Source of the DNA: an uncultured Clostridium sp.
Lineage (GTDB): Bacteria; Bacillota; Clostridia; Lachnospirales; Lachnospiraceae
Length of the DNA stretch: 58,621 nt
Direction: 5' to 3'
Assembly (NCBI GenBank): GCA_900547035.1
Contig: URFM01000018.1
Coordinates: 1-58,621 of the forward strand
Both the position numbers and the translations under genes were made by a program. Of the stretch, positions 7,598-16,355 are shown piece after piece (positions within the stretch are counted from its first letter, which is position 1; each line of letters opens with the position of its first letter). Below the pieces are notes generated by a model that did no database searches, was not told where the DNA came from, and saw nothing but the letters and a program-made list of their open reading frames with translations.

Positions 7598-9025
7598 TTA
7601 TTCGTCCAGAAATGCCGGCGGCGCCGCAGGCTTGCCCATGGCTCTCTCGATCTTTGTAGTCAATACAAAGGAAATACAGCCCAGAACAGCGCCGAATACA
7701 ATGGCAAGGATTCCGAAGGGCTCTCCTAAAATCTGCCATACCACGGCAGCCACAGACCCTACCACTACGCTGACAATTCCAGCGTTCTTAGTAGCATCCG
7801 GCATTGCCAGTCCCAATCCATAAGCGGCAAAGGGACCTGCGGAACGGAGGGCGAAGGCAAACAGATTCAGTGTTACAATGCTGATATTCAACATGGCGAT
7901 CAACATAGCGCACAGACCAATAACAATATTGCAAACTCTGGTCATAATCAACGTCTGGCGATCCGTAATATTGGGATTAAAATATCTCTGATAAATGTCC
8001 TTCACAAAAATAGTGGAAGAGCACAGCAGGTTGGAATCACTGCTGGACATGGTTGCGGCGATAATGGCTGCTGAAACCAGGCCTGTGATCACTGGGGGAG
8101 CATAGCTCTTGGTTGCGAACATCAGGGCAGTAGTTCCGGCTCCGCCGTCCAGCCCAGGATTTTCTGCCAGCGCTACCAGACCGATTAACGCGGGAATGAA
8201 CGCCATAAGCGCCATCATCAGAGCGGAGAGCCAGGCTGCCTTGCGGGCCGTACCCTCGTCCTCGGAGGAGGCGAAACGGCTGACAATCTCCGGTCCGGAA
8301 AGGAAGGTACAGAAATAGTTCAGGATCAGGCTGATAATGGTAAACCAGCCTACCTTGGTAAAATCAAGCTCCTCGGCCGGAAGCTTAGTTGTTACCGCCT
8401 CCCAACCGCCTGCGCCCTGGATGATAAAGGGCAGTGAAATCAGCAGTCCGCCGAAGATAATCACCCACTGGAACAGGTCCGCAATGGAATCCGCAATTAA
8501 ACCGCCCATACTGGTGTAGAACAGAACCAGGGCCGTAGCCAGTACAACGCAGATACGGATATCCAGACTGGTCAGGGAGCTAACTACCGAACCTGCGGCC
8601 AGAATCTGAGACGCTGTAAGGCAGAACAGGGAAACGATGTTCAGTACCGCGGAAATAGTTCCTACACCGCTGCCAAACCGGCGGCTGATCACCTCCGGGA
8701 TCGTGTAGGCCATAGCCTTACGAATCTTTGGCGCAAAATAAGCTAAAGGAATCATTGCAACAGAGGCAGCCAGCACATACCATCCGGCGGAAAGTCCCCA
8801 GCCGCTGAAAGCTCTGGTAGCAACTCCCGTGGTGCTGCCTCCCCCTACGTTATTGGCAGACAAAGACGCCGCCACGAACAGAAGTCCGATCCGGCGTCCG
8901 CCCAGCAAGTAGTCATTGCTGTTTTTAATCATAAATTTGTTTGAGAGAAAGCCAATGGATAGCATTCCGATCAGGTAGACGATCAGAATGACCATAGGCA
9001 GTACCTCGATTTGCATTTGTACCAT
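7598..9025 (-). CDS. Sodium:solute symporter family protein
   Basis: A 475-residue, roughly 13-segment secondary transporter of the SSS family (PutP/PanF relatives), moving an unknown organic solute with sodium. Family features are NDYLLGGRRIG after the first membrane segment, the ANNVGGGSTTG stretch in the second, and the TMSSSDSNLL segment in the eighth or ninth region. The start is preceded by GGAGGGT. It is monocistronic, with its own terminator. The substrate cannot be told from the sequence; neighbouring genes give no clue. Confidence 0.85.
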   Translation of the reverse strand: MVQMQIEVLPMVILIVYLIGMLSIGFLSNKFMIKNSNDYLLGGRRIGLLFVAASLSANNVGGGSTTGVATRAFSGWGLSAGWYVLAASVAMIPLAYFAPKIRKAMAYTIPEVISRRFGSGVGTISAVLNIVSLFCLTASQILAAGSVVSSLTSLDIRICVVLATALVLFYTSMGGLIADSIADLFQWVIIFGGLLISLPFIIQGAGGWEAVTTKLPAEELDFTKVGWFTIISLILNYFCTFLSGPEIVSRFASSEDEGTARKAAWLSALMMALMAFIPALIGLVALAENPGLDGGAGTTALMFATKSYAPPVITGLVSAAIIAATMSSSDSNLLCSSTIFVKDIYQRYFNPNITDRQTLIMTRVCNIVIGLCAMLIAMLNISIVTLNLFAFALRSAGPFAAYGLGLAMPDATKNAGIVSVVVGSVAAVVWQILGEPFGILAIVFGAVLGCISFVLTTKIERAMGKPAAPPAFLDE

Positions 9026-9202
9026 ACCATACCCTCCTATAATGGGAAAGAGATTTATAAGTTGATTTCACTATACCATAGATACCAACCAAATGCAAAT
9101 ATTTTTGTATGTTTGTTTTAAATTAAAAAAAATTTTTAGGACTTAATTATAATATTCGTCTATGATCCTGCGGTTAAGGAGCAACAAATTTGCAATTTAT
9201 TA

Positions 9203-9233
9203 CAAAAAAGCTCCCAGATGAGTCTGGAAGCTT
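9203..9233 (-). terminator. Intrinsic terminator after the GerMN lipoprotein gene
   Basis: On the minus strand AAGCTTCCAGA pairs with TCTGGGAGCTT around a 4-nt loop and is followed by a run of six T. It lies just past the stop at 9241. The 215 bp between this gene and the symporter holds the terminator and presumably the symporter promoter. Confidence 0.85.
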
Positions 9234-9240
9234 TTCTCTC

Positions 9241-9849
9241 TTATTCCGCTGCCTGGGAGGTCTCCGTATCCCCTCCGATACTGCTATAATCATTTCTATA
9301 TTCCAGGACATCCCCATCACCCTGCTGAATCTCATTACCAGAGTAATTCGCTCCGTTCACCAGGAGCTTTAAGGTTGCCAGCTGGTAGTTCTCAATAAAG
9401 GTATTCCCGATTTCCGCAAGGAACATCTCATCCGAACACCCCTCTCCGCTGACTGCCTGGTTTAAATCCAAGGTTCCTGCCGCATTCTCATCTTCGCCCT
9501 CAACCGTAAAGGACAAAACCTCCGTCCCCTCGGTCAGCACTCCGTACTCAACCAGCTTATCTACCAGCTCCTGGGCATCCATTTGATCAGTACTCAAAGA
9601 ATCCATAGACTGAACAATAATATCCTCCACATCGCTTCCATGATATACGGAAATGATAGCTACCGGATCGACATTGGGATCCGGAACTTTATCACTGGCT
9701 CCTCCCGTGGTCATAGGGATCTGGTCAGGCATCGGTGCCTCTCCGGATTCTTGTGCCGCCGTCTGGGGCTGCTGAGTGGTAGGTGAACAGGCCGCCAGGG
9801 ATGCCACCGCCAATGCCGCAGTTAAAATGAATGTAAACCATTTCTTCAT
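9241..9849 (-). CDS. GerMN-domain lipoprotein
   Basis: A 202-residue secreted lipoprotein. The signal peptide ends in the lipobox LAAC, so the mature N-terminal cysteine would be lipid-anchored outside the membrane. A Gln/Pro/Ala-rich linker follows, then a domain of about 120 residues resembling the GerMN (sporulation and germination) fold: SFTVEGEDENAAGTLDLNQAV and a later VNGANYSGNE loop. A GTG start 3 nt upstream is possible; AGGAGG lies 10-13 nt before. GerMN domains occur in GerM and other sporulation proteins, but the role here is unknown. It lies downstream of the MarR-type gene, 27 nt away, so the two may be cotranscribed. Confidence 0.65.
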   Translation of the reverse strand: MKKWFTFILTAALAVASLAACSPTTQQPQTAAQESGEAPMPDQIPMTTGGASDKVPDPNVDPVAIISVYHGSDVEDIIVQSMDSLSTDQMDAQELVDKLVEYGVLTEGTEVLSFTVEGEDENAAGTLDLNQAVSGEGCSDEMFLAEIGNTFIENYQLATLKLLVNGANYSGNEIQQGDGDVLEYRNDYSSIGGDTETSQAAE

Positions 9850-9876
9850 CACTGTAATCTTGCCTCCTTTAGTCCT

Positions 9877-10311
9877 TTAAAAGCCTCTGAACCAGGAATT
9901 CAATTTTGTCAGGGCTCTTGTCAGAGCTTCCAGCTCCTCCTGCGATAGTTCCTTTACTATACCGTCAATCATGGATTGGTGGAAACGGGCATGATGTTCG
10001 AATACATCCTTCCCCCGAGCTGAAAGAAAGATCAGCACGACCCTTCGATCCTCGCTGCTGCGCTGCCGGATAACATATCCCTTCTTTACCAGGCTGTTAA
10101 CCGAGATTGTAAGTGTCCCCACCGTCACCGACAACGCCTTCGCTACAGATGACATACTCTTCGGCTCGCCTGTTCCGATGGCCTCAATCACATGCAGATC
10201 ATTCATGGTTATATCCGGATAGCCCAGCTCCCGGACCGCTTTCTGTTCAATTCCGGAAATATCCCGGAACAAATTTACCAGCACATCGTTCAGCGTTTCA
10301 TACGTTCCCAC
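9877..10311 (-). CDS. MarR-family transcriptional regulator, FabT-like
   Basis: A 144-residue winged-helix repressor. The recognition region reads SSVAKALSVTVGTLTISVNSLVKKGYV, and the wing RQRSSEDRRVVLI is typical of MarR. The segment ITMNDLHVIEAIG and overall length resemble FabT, the repressor of fatty acid synthesis genes in streptococci. I choose the GTG at 10311, with AAAGGA upstream; a TTG at 10338 would add nine residues. FabT genes usually sit inside the fab cluster, whereas this one is 37 kb from the fabH promoter, where a FabT-like palindrome occurs. The link is an inference. Confidence 0.75.
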   Translation of the reverse strand: MGTYETLNDVLVNLFRDISGIEQKAVRELGYPDITMNDLHVIEAIGTGEPKSMSSVAKALSVTVGTLTISVNSLVKKGYVIRQRSSEDRRVVLIFLSARGKDVFEHHARFHQSMIDGIVKELSQEELEALTRALTKLNSWFRGF

Positions 10312-10353
10312 GTTTTTTCCTTTCGTTTCCCGCTTCAAAAAAGCTTCTTACTG

Positions 10354-10382
10354 ATTGTACAGTATTTTAGAAATTCATACAA
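10354..10382 (-). promoter_or_regulatory. Promoter of the MarR/FabT-like gene
   Basis: On the minus strand TTGTAT and TACAAT are separated by 17 bp and lie about 35 nt before the chosen GTG. GAATTTC occurs twice: once inside the spacer and once about 27 bp upstream. The repeats might be autoregulatory sites. Confidence 0.55.
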
Positions 10383-10443
10383 CCCCCTAAATCCTTATGA
10401 AATTCTTAAAAGACTGTCATTTTTTGCAGATTTCACCAAATGT

Positions 10444-11817
10444 TCACATTCTCGTCCGGTTGCCATTCTCATCCGTTTCATCAGACAGGGCCAGCCTGGC
10501 AAATGCCTCTCCCCGCTCCTCAAAGTTGTGGAAAATTCCATAGCTGGCCGCGGCCGGCGACAAAAGGCAGCTGTGTCCCGGTCTGGTAAGTTTCTTTGCC
10601 TCCCTTACCGCATCCTCCAGATGGTCCGTCAAAATCAGACGTTCTTTCCCCAAAAAATCCGGTTCCTGCTCCTGGATTTCGCGGAAAATACGCTTTCCCG
10701 TAGCTTCCATCAGAATAATATGGGGCACCGGATGCTCCGACAGGAACTGAATCAGCTCCCGGTAATCAATGCCCCGGTCCATACCGCCGATGAGAACCGT
10801 ATCCACATCCTCTAAAGTCCTTAGAGCCTGGATAGCCGTGTGGCAGATGGTGGAAATAGAATCGTCGAAATACCGCACGCCGTCCTTCTCCCCCACAAAC
10901 TGCAGGCGGTGGGGCAGGGGATGATAGGTTTTAAGCCCCTCAGTAAAAGTCTCATCTTCCATTCCCAGCAGATGGCAGACACCGTAAACCATGGCAATAT
11001 CAAAATAGTTGTGAAGGCCTATCAGGGAAATCCGGTCCGCCGGTATCTCATAGCGGCTGCCGCGAAAGCTTACCCTCGGGCCCTCCTCCTCCAGATTCAG
11101 CTCCGCATCCGGCCGGTTGATTCCCGCCAAAATCACCTGTGAAAAACAGGTTCCGGGTTGAGGCCGGCACTGCACATTGCATACTAGCAAATCTCCGGTT
11201 CTCTGGTGGCGGAAAATCTGCTCCTTGGCCAACACGTACCGCTCCATGGTTCCGTAATGGTCCAAATGCTCTTCATAAAGGTTTATCAGCAGGGCAATGT
11301 GGGGGGAAACGGTCATATACTCCAGCTGGTGACAGGACAGCTCAAATACAATCCGCGTCTTGGGACCGATTTCCTCCAGATGGTCAAAGGCGGGAATACC
11401 GATATTTCCCATCATCAGGACGTCCATCCCTGCGGTTTTCAGGATATGATACATCAGGGACGTTACCGTACTTTTGCCCTTGGTCCCGGTGATTCCGATA
11501 ATCCGGTCCCGAAACAGGCTGAAAAACACCTGGGTCTGAGAGAGAATCTCACAACGAAGCTTTTCCGGCGGCTCCTCCAGCACAATGCCGGGACTTTTGA
11601 AAACTACGTCGTAGTCGCTCAGCATCCTCTGATAATCCGGTCCAAAAAACCGTTTTCCCATCCCTTCTTCAAAAGGGATTTCCCTCTGGTCCGCCACATC
11701 CAGACAGGCGCAGGTGCCAAGCTTCTTCAGCACCTGCCAGGTGGAACGGCCCTCCCGGCCAAAGCCCAAAATCAGAACCCGTTTTCCCCGAACCCAGGGG
11801 TTCAATCGCTCAATCAC
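10444..11817 (-). CDS. murD2: UDP-N-acetylmuramoyl-L-alanine--L-glutamate ligase, MurD2-type
   Basis: A 457-residue Mur ligase that adds glutamate to UDP-MurNAc-L-Ala using ATP. The ATP-binding motif GITGTKGKST is clear, and an N-terminal GFGREGRST motif and DVVFKSPGI are visible. The GREGR form and the partner gene match my recollection of MurD2, which adds L-Glu rather than D-Glu, with MurL then epimerising it. The start is a GTG whose bases overlap the murL stop (GTGA), with AAGGAGAG upstream. An ordinary MurD function is possible if the neighbour has another role; a housekeeping murD would be expected elsewhere in the genome. Confidence 0.72.
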   Translation of the reverse strand: MIERLNPWVRGKRVLILGFGREGRSTWQVLKKLGTCACLDVADQREIPFEEGMGKRFFGPDYQRMLSDYDVVFKSPGIVLEEPPEKLRCEILSQTQVFFSLFRDRIIGITGTKGKSTVTSLMYHILKTAGMDVLMMGNIGIPAFDHLEEIGPKTRIVFELSCHQLEYMTVSPHIALLINLYEEHLDHYGTMERYVLAKEQIFRHQRTGDLLVCNVQCRPQPGTCFSQVILAGINRPDAELNLEEEGPRVSFRGSRYEIPADRISLIGLHNYFDIAMVYGVCHLLGMEDETFTEGLKTYHPLPHRLQFVGEKDGVRYFDDSISTICHTAIQALRTLEDVDTVLIGGMDRGIDYRELIQFLSEHPVPHIILMEATGKRIFREIQEQEPDFLGKERLILTDHLEDAVREAKKLTRPGHSCLLSPAAASYGIFHNFEERGEAFARLALSDETDENGNRTRM

Positions 11818-13235
11818 CGTTTTTCTCTCCTTATCCTCTGCCGCACCAGCTCGTCCAGTTCCTTCGGCAGAAGGTTATCCTCGTCGTAACAGGTAAAATA
11901 GGGGGACTCTCCCCTTTGTCCCTCTTTCCGGAATAATTCACTGTTTCTGTAATATTCCAGAATGACCGGCAGTTTTTTCCCCTTCCCTTCGAGTTTTTCG
12001 ATCGTCAGCCGGGCAGCTTCCCGGACCTCGTTTCTACTTCCCACGCACTCAAAAGGTTTCTCACTGGCAATTCCCACCAGCTTGTCAAAGGTTTCCCGAA
12101 GGGACAGATCCTCCAGCATGGCGCGGCCAAAAATTTTCTCTAACTCCTCCTGGCCTAAAAACGGTGAGAGAATCAGGCATACGAACAGGCACTTGGGGCA
12201 GTGTCCGCACCAGCTGTCCGTCTTGCTGCCGCTGTTGCAGCTTCGGAAAATATCGTGATACTGCTTCAAGCCGGAGAAAATCCAGGCAATCTGAAACTCG
12301 CTCAAAGGTCTCAGCAGGCTGAAATAGTAAGCGCTCCCCGGCAGGTATCTGCCGGCGTACTGGTGAAAATCCTTTTCAAATTCAAAGCTTTTGGAGTACT
12401 GGTGGTTTACGCTGCTTCCGGGAACCGTGCTCTCGTTGGCGCTGGACTCATTGGACAAAGCCACATAGTCCAAATCCAGAATCGCCGCTCCAATCAGGGA
12501 GGAAAACGCCACCAGGGCGGAAAAGGGGGTGTGACCGTTGAGGTATCCCTGGCGGTTCAGCTCCAGCATCCGTGCATCCAGGGTGCGTTTTACCTTCATC
12601 ACCTGCCCCTCTGAAAGTCCGGCCCGCTCTGCCGTATTCAGGCTGGCCCCTCTGGGATTGATGATATATCCGTAAACGGGGTATCCTCCGTCTTTCAGGA
12701 TGTCCAGGGTCACCGCCGAATCCTTCCCGCCGCCGATTGGCACCAGAAATCCTCCGGAACAGCTTTTCTCCCTCGCTGTTTTTGCAGTACCGGCGGCGGA
12801 ATCTTCTTTTGAGGGATTCTCTTCCGGCTGAGAATCCTGGCAGTGAATCTCCATAAAATCTTCCTCCCGGGCCTCCTCTATGCCGTTCACATAGAAGAAT
12901 TCTCCCAGGCCGTTGAAATACAGATGCTTCCACCATTGAATCTGGTCAGAGTCCAATTTTCCTTTTTCAATATAAACCTGGGGCGGGCAGGCAATCTTCC
13001 AGTAGCTGATTAGCTCCACCATCCCCAGAGAAAAGAGCATCTCCTCCGTCACCCGGCCTTTTATCTCTTCCTGCCGGCCATGGGGCAGAGGGAAGGTCCA
13101 CCGAGGGGTGAAAACCGATAAGCCTTCAATTTCAAATGTATAGGTAATGTTCAGCGCTTCTTCTCCCCATTCCGCCTCATATCCATGGTAATAAAAACGG
13201 GGATATTCCCTCCTCAGCTTTTCGTACTGCTCCAT
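11814..13235 (-). CDS. murL: UDP-MurNAc-L-Ala-L-Glu epimerase, MurL-type
   Basis: A 473-residue protein that I assign to the MurL family, which epimerises the terminal L-Glu of UDP-MurNAc-L-Ala-L-Glu to D-Glu in an ATP-dependent reaction. Visible are a PP-loop-like GGGKDS at residues 168-173, the downstream GYIINPRGASLNTAERAG, and a Cys-rich stretch (SWCGHCPKC) that could bind zinc. Residues 135-160 form a low-complexity linker. It overlaps the MurD2-type gene by 4 bp, the same pairing as in Xanthomonas. The ATG at 13235 has GGAGTG upstream. The main uncertainty is that other PP-loop enzymes share the motif. Confidence 0.7.
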   Translation of the reverse strand: MEQYEKLRREYPRFYYHGYEAEWGEEALNITYTFEIEGLSVFTPRWTFPLPHGRQEEIKGRVTEEMLFSLGMVELISYWKIACPPQVYIEKGKLDSDQIQWWKHLYFNGLGEFFYVNGIEEAREEDFMEIHCQDSQPEENPSKEDSAAGTAKTAREKSCSGGFLVPIGGGKDSAVTLDILKDGGYPVYGYIINPRGASLNTAERAGLSEGQVMKVKRTLDARMLELNRQGYLNGHTPFSALVAFSSLIGAAILDLDYVALSNESSANESTVPGSSVNHQYSKSFEFEKDFHQYAGRYLPGSAYYFSLLRPLSEFQIAWIFSGLKQYHDIFRSCNSGSKTDSWCGHCPKCLFVCLILSPFLGQEELEKIFGRAMLEDLSLRETFDKLVGIASEKPFECVGSRNEVREAARLTIEKLEGKGKKLPVILEYYRNSELFRKEGQRGESPYFTCYDEDNLLPKELDELVRQRIRREKR

Positions 13236-13286
13236 TTTTCACTCCGTTTCCGGCGGACTTCACTGCGGCCGCCAAAATATCCATAA

Positions 13287-13342
13287 CAAAAAATCCGCCG
13301 CGCTTTTTTCTCTATTTGGCTCACGCACAGCGGATATTTTTT
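13287..13342 (-). terminator. Probable terminator after the Rpn-type gene
   Basis: On the minus strand ATCCGC pairs with GCGGAT across a 31-nt loop that can fold further, followed by a run of six T. It lies about 80 nt past the Rpn-type stop and before murL. The long loop makes this less certain than the other terminators. Confidence 0.5.
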
Positions 13343-13416
13343 CTATTAGGTATTATATTCGAGAATGAGGGAATTTGCAAGGAAAGAAGTTTTCGTATGA
13401 CGCTTTTCATTTCCTT

Positions 13417-14307
13417 CTATTTTGTAATTCCGTACTTTTTAAATGCGTCCATCAGCTGCTCTTCCGTCATGGAGTTAGCGCTCGCGGCATCGTGAAGAGT
13501 TAGAAAATTTTTTTGGATTAATTTATAAAGCTGTCGAAATTCTCCTATAGATTCGCCTTTTTTCTGGCCTTTCTTAACCCCTTCTTCATACGTATTCTTC
13601 AAATGACGCTCTTCATCATACTCCGTTAACAGCATCCCAATCACCTCCATTCGGTAGGACGTCAACAAATCTGTCAAAATGCCCTCTTCAATGCAAATGT
13701 CAATCGCTGCGCCTATGGCCGCCTCCAGTTTTTTCCCCTGGGCCGTCCCTTCCCGGATTTTTGAAATCAGGAACGAATACTCATACAGCTTCGGGCATTT
13801 TTCCATAATCTCTGTGTTGAAACCATAGTTGATGTTAATCACCCTGGCCTTGCACTCCAGCGCAGGTTCCTCCTCCTGCTTTTCAAAGGAATCGGAAAGC
13901 TTCAAAGTCAGTTCCGGCATGTGCTTCATGCGGTCCGTCCCGTTATAAAAGACAATAAACCGAGGTGTCGGGAGCGTCAGGCGGGTGGAGGAATAGATAT
14001 CCAGCTGCCTTCGCTCCACATACTCCTGGTAGACCTTCACCATATAAAAGCAGCCTCTCAAGGGCATATTCGGGTTAAAGGTAGACTGATGTTCATAAAA
14101 ATTCAGGCTGCCATCAATCAGAAAGGAGAGGTCGTTTTTCATCCGCATGTAGAGGACATTGTCCAGGGTGGTAATCTCCAGCTCCTCCGGATTTTCATAG
14201 TCAGAACCGTTGACCGCGTTGTAGAGACTCAAAAGGGCCTCCTTGTCCTCAAATACCTTCAAAAACAGCCGGTCCTTATGCTCCCTGTTTCCCTGTGGTT
14301 CGGCCAT
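13417..14307 (-). CDS. Rpn-family recombination-promoting nuclease / PD-(D/E)XK transposase-like protein
   Basis: A 296-residue protein of the Rpn/YhgA-like family, PD-(D/E)XK nucleases common in many copies in Clostridia. The N-terminus shows DRLFLKVFEDKEALLSLYNAVNG and the nuclease core FLIDGSLNFYEHQSTFNPNMPLR, in which the D, E and Q positions fit the catalytic motif. The C-terminus contains a KKGQKKGESIG repeat-like linker and a short helical tail (MTEEQLMDAFKKYGI), often phase-variable in these genes. Start by GGGAG upstream. It is a single gene flanked by the tandem repeats at 14424, which is suggestive of mobility but unproven. Confidence 0.82.
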   Translation of the reverse strand: MAEPQGNREHKDRLFLKVFEDKEALLSLYNAVNGSDYENPEELEITTLDNVLYMRMKNDLSFLIDGSLNFYEHQSTFNPNMPLRGCFYMVKVYQEYVERRQLDIYSSTRLTLPTPRFIVFYNGTDRMKHMPELTLKLSDSFEKQEEEPALECKARVININYGFNTEIMEKCPKLYEYSFLISKIREGTAQGKKLEAAIGAAIDICIEEGILTDLLTSYRMEVIGMLLTEYDEERHLKNTYEEGVKKGQKKGESIGEFRQLYKLIQKNFLTLHDAASANSMTEEQLMDAFKKYGITK

Positions 14308-14423
14308 AGGCGTATTCTCCCTTCATTTTACTATGTCTGGCTTTGGATTGCAAAGATTTTCAGAAAATCAGATTCAGATTTGTTTTTAGAATTTCAATTT
14401 GAAATGCATTTAGATAGTTGTAT

Positions 14424-14515
14424 TGTACCATGTCCACTAAACTCGTGAGATACCTCGTTAAGTGGACAGGTATGACTCGCACTAGGCTCGTAAAGACCTC
14501 GCCAAGTGCTCATAT
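14424..14515 (+). repeat. Dispersed double-hairpin repeat, unit 1
   Basis: First of two direct 92-bp units. Each unit has two stem-loops: GTCCACTAA pairing with TTAAGTGGAC, and GCACTAGG pairing with CCAAGTGC. The loops are themselves alike (CTCGTGAGATACCTCG and CTCGTAAAGACCTCG), so the unit looks like an old internal duplication. It lies in the 360-bp gap between the Rpn-type gene and spmB. The rest of that gap shows only AT-rich sequence. Confidence 0.85.
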
Positions 14516-14607
14516 TATACCATGTCCACTAAACTCGTGAGATACCTCGTTAAATGGACAGGTATGATTCGCACTAGGCTCGTAAAGACCTCGCCAAGTG
14601 CTCATAT
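14516..14607 (+). repeat. Dispersed double-hairpin repeat, unit 2
   Basis: Second tandem unit, differing from unit 1 at only a few positions (for example AAATGGAC instead of AAGTGGAC and GATTCGC instead of GACTCGC). The near identity suggests a recent tandem duplication, in contrast with the diverged copy at 651-735. Confidence 0.85.
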
Positions 14608-14667
14608 CATATCACGGAGGGGGATATTGTGCAAGTTAAAAATAACTGCAAACCATAAATGCCGCCC

Positions 14668-15198
14668 TCATCCCCCCATCCACCCCGCCAGCACAATACT
14701 AGCTCCCATCCCCACCGCCGCAGCCAGAAGTCCTCCGGCCAGGGTGTAGCGGATTCTGGTAATCCCCGCAGAGCCGAAGTAGACGCTGATGCAGTACAGC
14801 ACCGTCTCCGTGCTGGACATGAGGATAGAGGCCGTCAGGCCCAGAAGGGAATCCGGGCCGTATTCCTGAAACAGGTCCAGCACCAGACTGACGGCGGCGG
14901 AATTGGAGACCAGGCGCACCAGGGCCACCGGCATAATCTGGGCCGGAATGTGAAGGAGTTCTGCCGGTTTCGCCAGAAGGCCGCACAAAAAATCCAGAAA
15001 GCCTGAACTGCGCCACACAGCCACCGCCGTCATCAGTCCCACCAGGGTAGGCAGAAGTCCGGCTACCGTCCGCATTCCCTCCTTTGCCCCTTCCAGAAAG
15101 TCGTCCATCACCGGCCGGCCGGAGAGAGCAGCAAAGCCCAGGATATAAAAAACCAGAAGAGGGGTAATGGCCTGGGACAAGAACATGAGAATGCTCAT
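14668..15198 (-). CDS. spmB: Spore maturation protein B
   Basis: A 176-residue membrane protein of the nucleoside-recognition (Gate) superfamily with about five hydrophobic segments. SpmB acts with SpmA in spore core dehydration in Bacillus. Recognisable segments are GAKEGMRTVAGLLPTLVGLMTAVAVWRSSG, seen here as residues from about 37, and the SNSAAVSLVLDLFQEYGPDS region followed by MSSTETVLY. Start by AGGAGG at normal spacing. Unusually spmA is not adjacent but 13.6 kb away at 28777, both on the minus strand. Confidence 0.85.
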   Translation of the reverse strand: MSILMFLSQAITPLLVFYILGFAALSGRPVMDDFLEGAKEGMRTVAGLLPTLVGLMTAVAVWRSSGFLDFLCGLLAKPAELLHIPAQIMPVALVRLVSNSAAVSLVLDLFQEYGPDSLLGLTASILMSSTETVLYCISVYFGSAGITRIRYTLAGGLLAAAVGMGASIVLAGWMGG

Positions 15199-15269
15199 AC
15201 TCGAACCTCCTGCTTAAAAATGTGTCTATAATTCCGGATTGCTCCGCACTGCGTGCTCTCTCAATCCTT

Positions 15270-15327
15270 AAAACACAAAATGCCAGAAGCAGCCCGGGCG
15301 CGTCTTTGGCCCATATGCTTCTGGCAT
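15270..15327 (-). terminator. Intrinsic terminator of the lrp-cysK operon
   Basis: On the minus strand TGCCAGAAGC pairs with GCTTCTGGCA, with an inner GGCC/GGGC-rich loop, followed by TTTTGTGTTTT. It lies 80 nt beyond the cysK stop and just before spmB. Confidence 0.8.
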
Positions 15328-15406
15328 CATTCTATTCTTCTGCCGCCGGAGTCATGCCGCCTTTTTCTCTTTTTCTATTTCTATTTTCAAGCAGCGCTCC
15401 GCCCCT

Positions 15407-16342
15407 CTACTCTTCCATAAACAAAGGCGTGGAGTAATACCGGTCCCCGCTGTCAGGAAGAATTACTACAATGGTCTTTCCCTCATAGGCTTCCTGTGAG
15501 GCCAGCTTGATTGCCGCCTGAAGAGCCGCTCCGGAGGAAATTCCCACCAGGATTCCTTCGGATTTTGCCAGTTTTTTCGCCTGGCAGTAGGATTCCTCCT
15601 CCGTGGCGGTGATAATCTGGTCGTAAATCGTAGTATTCAGCACCTTCGGCACAAATCCGGCACCGATTCCCTGGATGCCGTGGGGGCCGCTCGTTCCCTG
15701 AGAGAGCACGGGAGAACCCGCAGGCTCCACCGCCACCACCTGGATGCCAGGCTTCTGTTCCTTCAGATACCTTCCGGTTCCGGTGATGGTTCCTCCCGTT
15801 CCCACCGTAGCTACAAACACGTCCACCTCGCCGTCCGTATCCCGCCAGATTTCCGGCCCCGTGGTTTCGTAGTGAGCTTTTGGATTGACGGGATTTTCAA
15901 ACTGTCCCGCCACCATGCTGCCGGGAATCTCCGCAGCCATTTCTTCCGCCTTGCGGATTGCCCCTGCCATGCCTTCATCCCCGGGCGTCAGCACGATTTC
16001 CGCCCCGTAGGCCTTCAGGATATTCCGCCGCTCCAGGCTCATGGTCTCCGGCATGGTCAGAATCATGCGGTATCCCTTGGAGGCGGCAATGGCTGCCAGG
16101 CCGATGCCTGTATTTCCGGAAGTAGGCTCAATGATGACCGAGCCGGGCTTAAGCTTTCCCTCCTGCTCTGCCGACTCAATCATGGCCTTTCCCACCCGGT
16201 CCTTGACGCTGCCCGCCGGATTTAAATACTCCAGCTTTGCCAGCAGTCGGGCCCGGAGTCCCTCCTGCTTCTCCAGATTCTCCAGCTCCACCAGAGGCGT
16301 ATTTCCCACCAGTTCCGCCGCGCTTTTATAAATCTTTGCCAT
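15407..16342 (-). CDS. cysK: Cysteine synthase A (O-acetylserine sulfhydrylase)
   Basis: A 311-residue PLP enzyme that makes cysteine from O-acetylserine and sulfide. The PLP lysine is in NPAGSVKDR (K47), the substrate loop is PTSGNTGIG, and the phosphate-binding glycine loop reads TVGTGGTITG. The ATG at 16342 follows AAAGGAGG. It lies 13 nt after the Lrp-type regulator gene, so both are cotranscribed. The C-terminus ends PLFMEE, without the usual Ile-terminal tail that docks to serine acetyltransferase in enterobacteria, as in many Clostridia. Confidence 0.93.
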   Translation of the reverse strand: MAKIYKSAAELVGNTPLVELENLEKQEGLRARLLAKLEYLNPAGSVKDRVGKAMIESAEQEGKLKPGSVIIEPTSGNTGIGLAAIAASKGYRMILTMPETMSLERRNILKAYGAEIVLTPGDEGMAGAIRKAEEMAAEIPGSMVAGQFENPVNPKAHYETTGPEIWRDTDGEVDVFVATVGTGGTITGTGRYLKEQKPGIQVVAVEPAGSPVLSQGTSGPHGIQGIGAGFVPKVLNTTIYDQIITATEEESYCQAKKLAKSEGILVGISSGAALQAAIKLASQEAYEGKTIVVILPDSGDRYYSTPLFMEE

Positions 16343-16355
16343 CTGAATTCCTCCT

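Noticed and set aside
12201..12614. Long plus-strand frames over murL, the DUF4132 gene, DUF5682 and other minus-strand genes
   Set aside because: These are antisense shadows of GC-rich coding sequence, without ribosome sites or family motifs.
14424..14607. CRISPR array made of the tandem repeats
   Set aside because: Only two units, 92 bp long, directly adjacent without spacers, and internally structured.
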